Assembly (NCBI GenBank): GCA_034008185.1
Contig: CM067086.1
Coordinates: 35,361,007-35,425,006, forward strand
Direction: 5' to 3'
DNA: 64,000 nt
Source of the DNA: Gorsachius magnificus
Lineage: Eukaryota; Chordata; Aves; Pelecaniformes; Ardeidae
The number at the start of each line of letters is the position of its first letter. Positions within the stretch are counted from its first letter, which is position 1. The notes beneath the pieces were generated by a model. It did no database searches, was not told where the DNA came from, and saw nothing but the letters and a program-made list of their open reading frames with translations. A program made the position numbers and the translations under genes. Shown here piece by piece: positions 62,753 to 64,000 of this stretch.

Positions 62753-64000
62753 GCATGGTGTTGCCATACTGATACCAGTATCGTCGCTAATTAAGCCCGT
62801 CTCAGCATGGCTGACTAGACCAGACTAAACTGTTGCATCCACATTGCTCTCATTCAGCACCTTTTCAGGGAGCTCTGCATCACGTTATATTGCAAAGTGG
62901 ATATGTGTTACAAAATTAAGACAAGAATGAAAGAGAATTTAGAAATGAGAAATGGGTGGAAATTGCAGCCACTGTCGCTACAAATAGAGATGAGGAGGAA
63001 GCTTTAAAAAGAAAAAATAGTCAGTACTTGGTCATTTAAGACTAAAACTATCTAATTTGTCTGATTGAAAATCCTGAACAACTGTTTTTATCAAAGATTA
63101 TAAAGGAATATATTTATCAATAGGAAAATATACAAAAGCAGAAAATTTTAATCAGTATTATTCACAAGAAGTTAATTTAAAATTCTTAAATGTGTGTGTT
63201 CCCATCAGAGTCTTCAAACTGAGTTAAAGGTTTTTGCAACAAAATGTCCACTAATTAACTAAAAACCATTTTTCTTCTAGAGATCAATTGATGTTTTCAA
63301 TTAATAAATTGGGACATTTTCAGCTTTTGTTGGATTTCTATGTAAGCACCGATGGAGAAAGTAATTGAATGTGTTATTATTTATTCAGATGGAATTATAT
63401 ATTTAGTTCATACATAATATGGCCTTAGACAAAGTCTGGTTTATGGAATAGAGTTTTAGTGTAATCATGATACAATAATTATCAATAGGGCAATGATTAC
63501 AATGTTGAGAGGTTTTCTCTATTGTTTGATTTGCTTTATAGAGAGTAAGGTTACTGGGTCATATAATGAAAATTCTAAATATATCAGTGTGAGTGTTAAC
63601 TTTCTAAATAATTTGTTGGATCAATAGATATTTCTAAGTAAAAGGTGATTGTTAATTCATTACAGGATAGTATTCAAAAAAGTATCAAAGGCCTTTTTCT
63701 AAGATATTTTCAACCAATTGAAGCCTTAATCTAATTTACGTGTTTTAAGTGAATTTAACAGTGGGATTTAGACATCTGAGCCACATACATGTTCTAGAAA
63801 AATTTTCCCAGCAGGAGCAGAGAAGTTGTATGATATTTTCCAGGAACTAGTCACTTCAATTTTCTTCATGTTAATTATAATTTTAAATTTTAAAATTCAC
63901 CTTAACATTTTGGAAGTGCAGGCAAATTTGAACTGAGTGGTGGAACATGAGGAGCCAAATAAGTGCATGTGCTATTTCTTTGGACAGTAGCAAAAATGGA

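Larger units (their letters stand above)
58288..64000 (+). other. FMN1: FMN1 intron, start (at least 5713 bp)
   Basis: Begins with gtaact; no matching acceptor or following FH2 exon was found. It contains a GC- and CpG-richer island at about 60000-60290, a 16-A run at 60358-60373, a diverged CR1 at 62231-62752 with an AT microsatellite inside, and otherwise unremarkable AT-rich DNA. Confidence 0.8.

Noticed and set aside
1..64000. CRISPR arrays, operons, phage or integron-type systems
   Set aside because: Spliced vertebrate gene structure and CR1 retrotransposons throughout; no direct-repeat and spacer arrays or prokaryotic gene organisation.

Overview
The window is a piece of vertebrate nuclear DNA, almost certainly from a bird. 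It is AT-rich and intron-dominated. It carries several CR1 LINE copies, including ones with the typical CR1 tail of ATTCTRTG repeats. Turtles and crocodilians also carry many CR1s, so 'bird' is an inference from CR1 type, compact introns and sequence character. There are no prokaryotic signals.

Only one gene can be supported: the formin gene FMN1 (the limb-deformity gene), on the + strand. Nine consecutive coding exons are readable: 19053-19846, 24021-24171, 35107-35194, 45210-45271, 46048-46136, 50852-50981, 52360-52506, 55941-56000 and 58167-58287. Every intron has GT..AG ends and every exon junction keeps phase, giving 547 complete codons with no stop. The protein piece starts with a short coiled-coil-like segment, passes through a proline-rich FH1 region (20 consecutive prolines plus four shorter runs), and then covers most of the actin-nucleating FH2 domain, including the MKPLYW lasso start and the GNYMNGG signature. 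The first exon, the promoter, the last part of FH2 and the C-terminal tail lie outside the window.

Layout: 1-19052 is intronic or upstream DNA with no exon I can defend, plus a 1.9 kb 5'-truncated CR1 on the minus strand (14303-16198). 19053-19846 is the large FH1 exon. 19847-24020 is an intron with an 0.8 kb CR1. Two introns of 10-11 kb (24172-35106 and 35195-45209) hold an old decayed CR1, a C/G homopolymer tract and a short CR1. 45210-58287 has seven more closely spaced exons, with three further CR1 pieces between them. 58288-64000 is the start of the next intron.

The observations most worth following are an in-frame candidate alternative 3'-terminal exon with its own AATAAA inside the 776-bp intron (45765-45953); a TTTG microsatellite serving as the pyrimidine tract of the last visible acceptor; candidate non-coding regulatory islands, relevant because FMN1 introns are known to host limb enhancers of the neighbouring GREM1 gene; a threefold 18-bp palindromic repeat; and a strong small hairpin. 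I found no convincing new biological system. The window reads as an ordinary, well-preserved gene with interesting non-coding detail.
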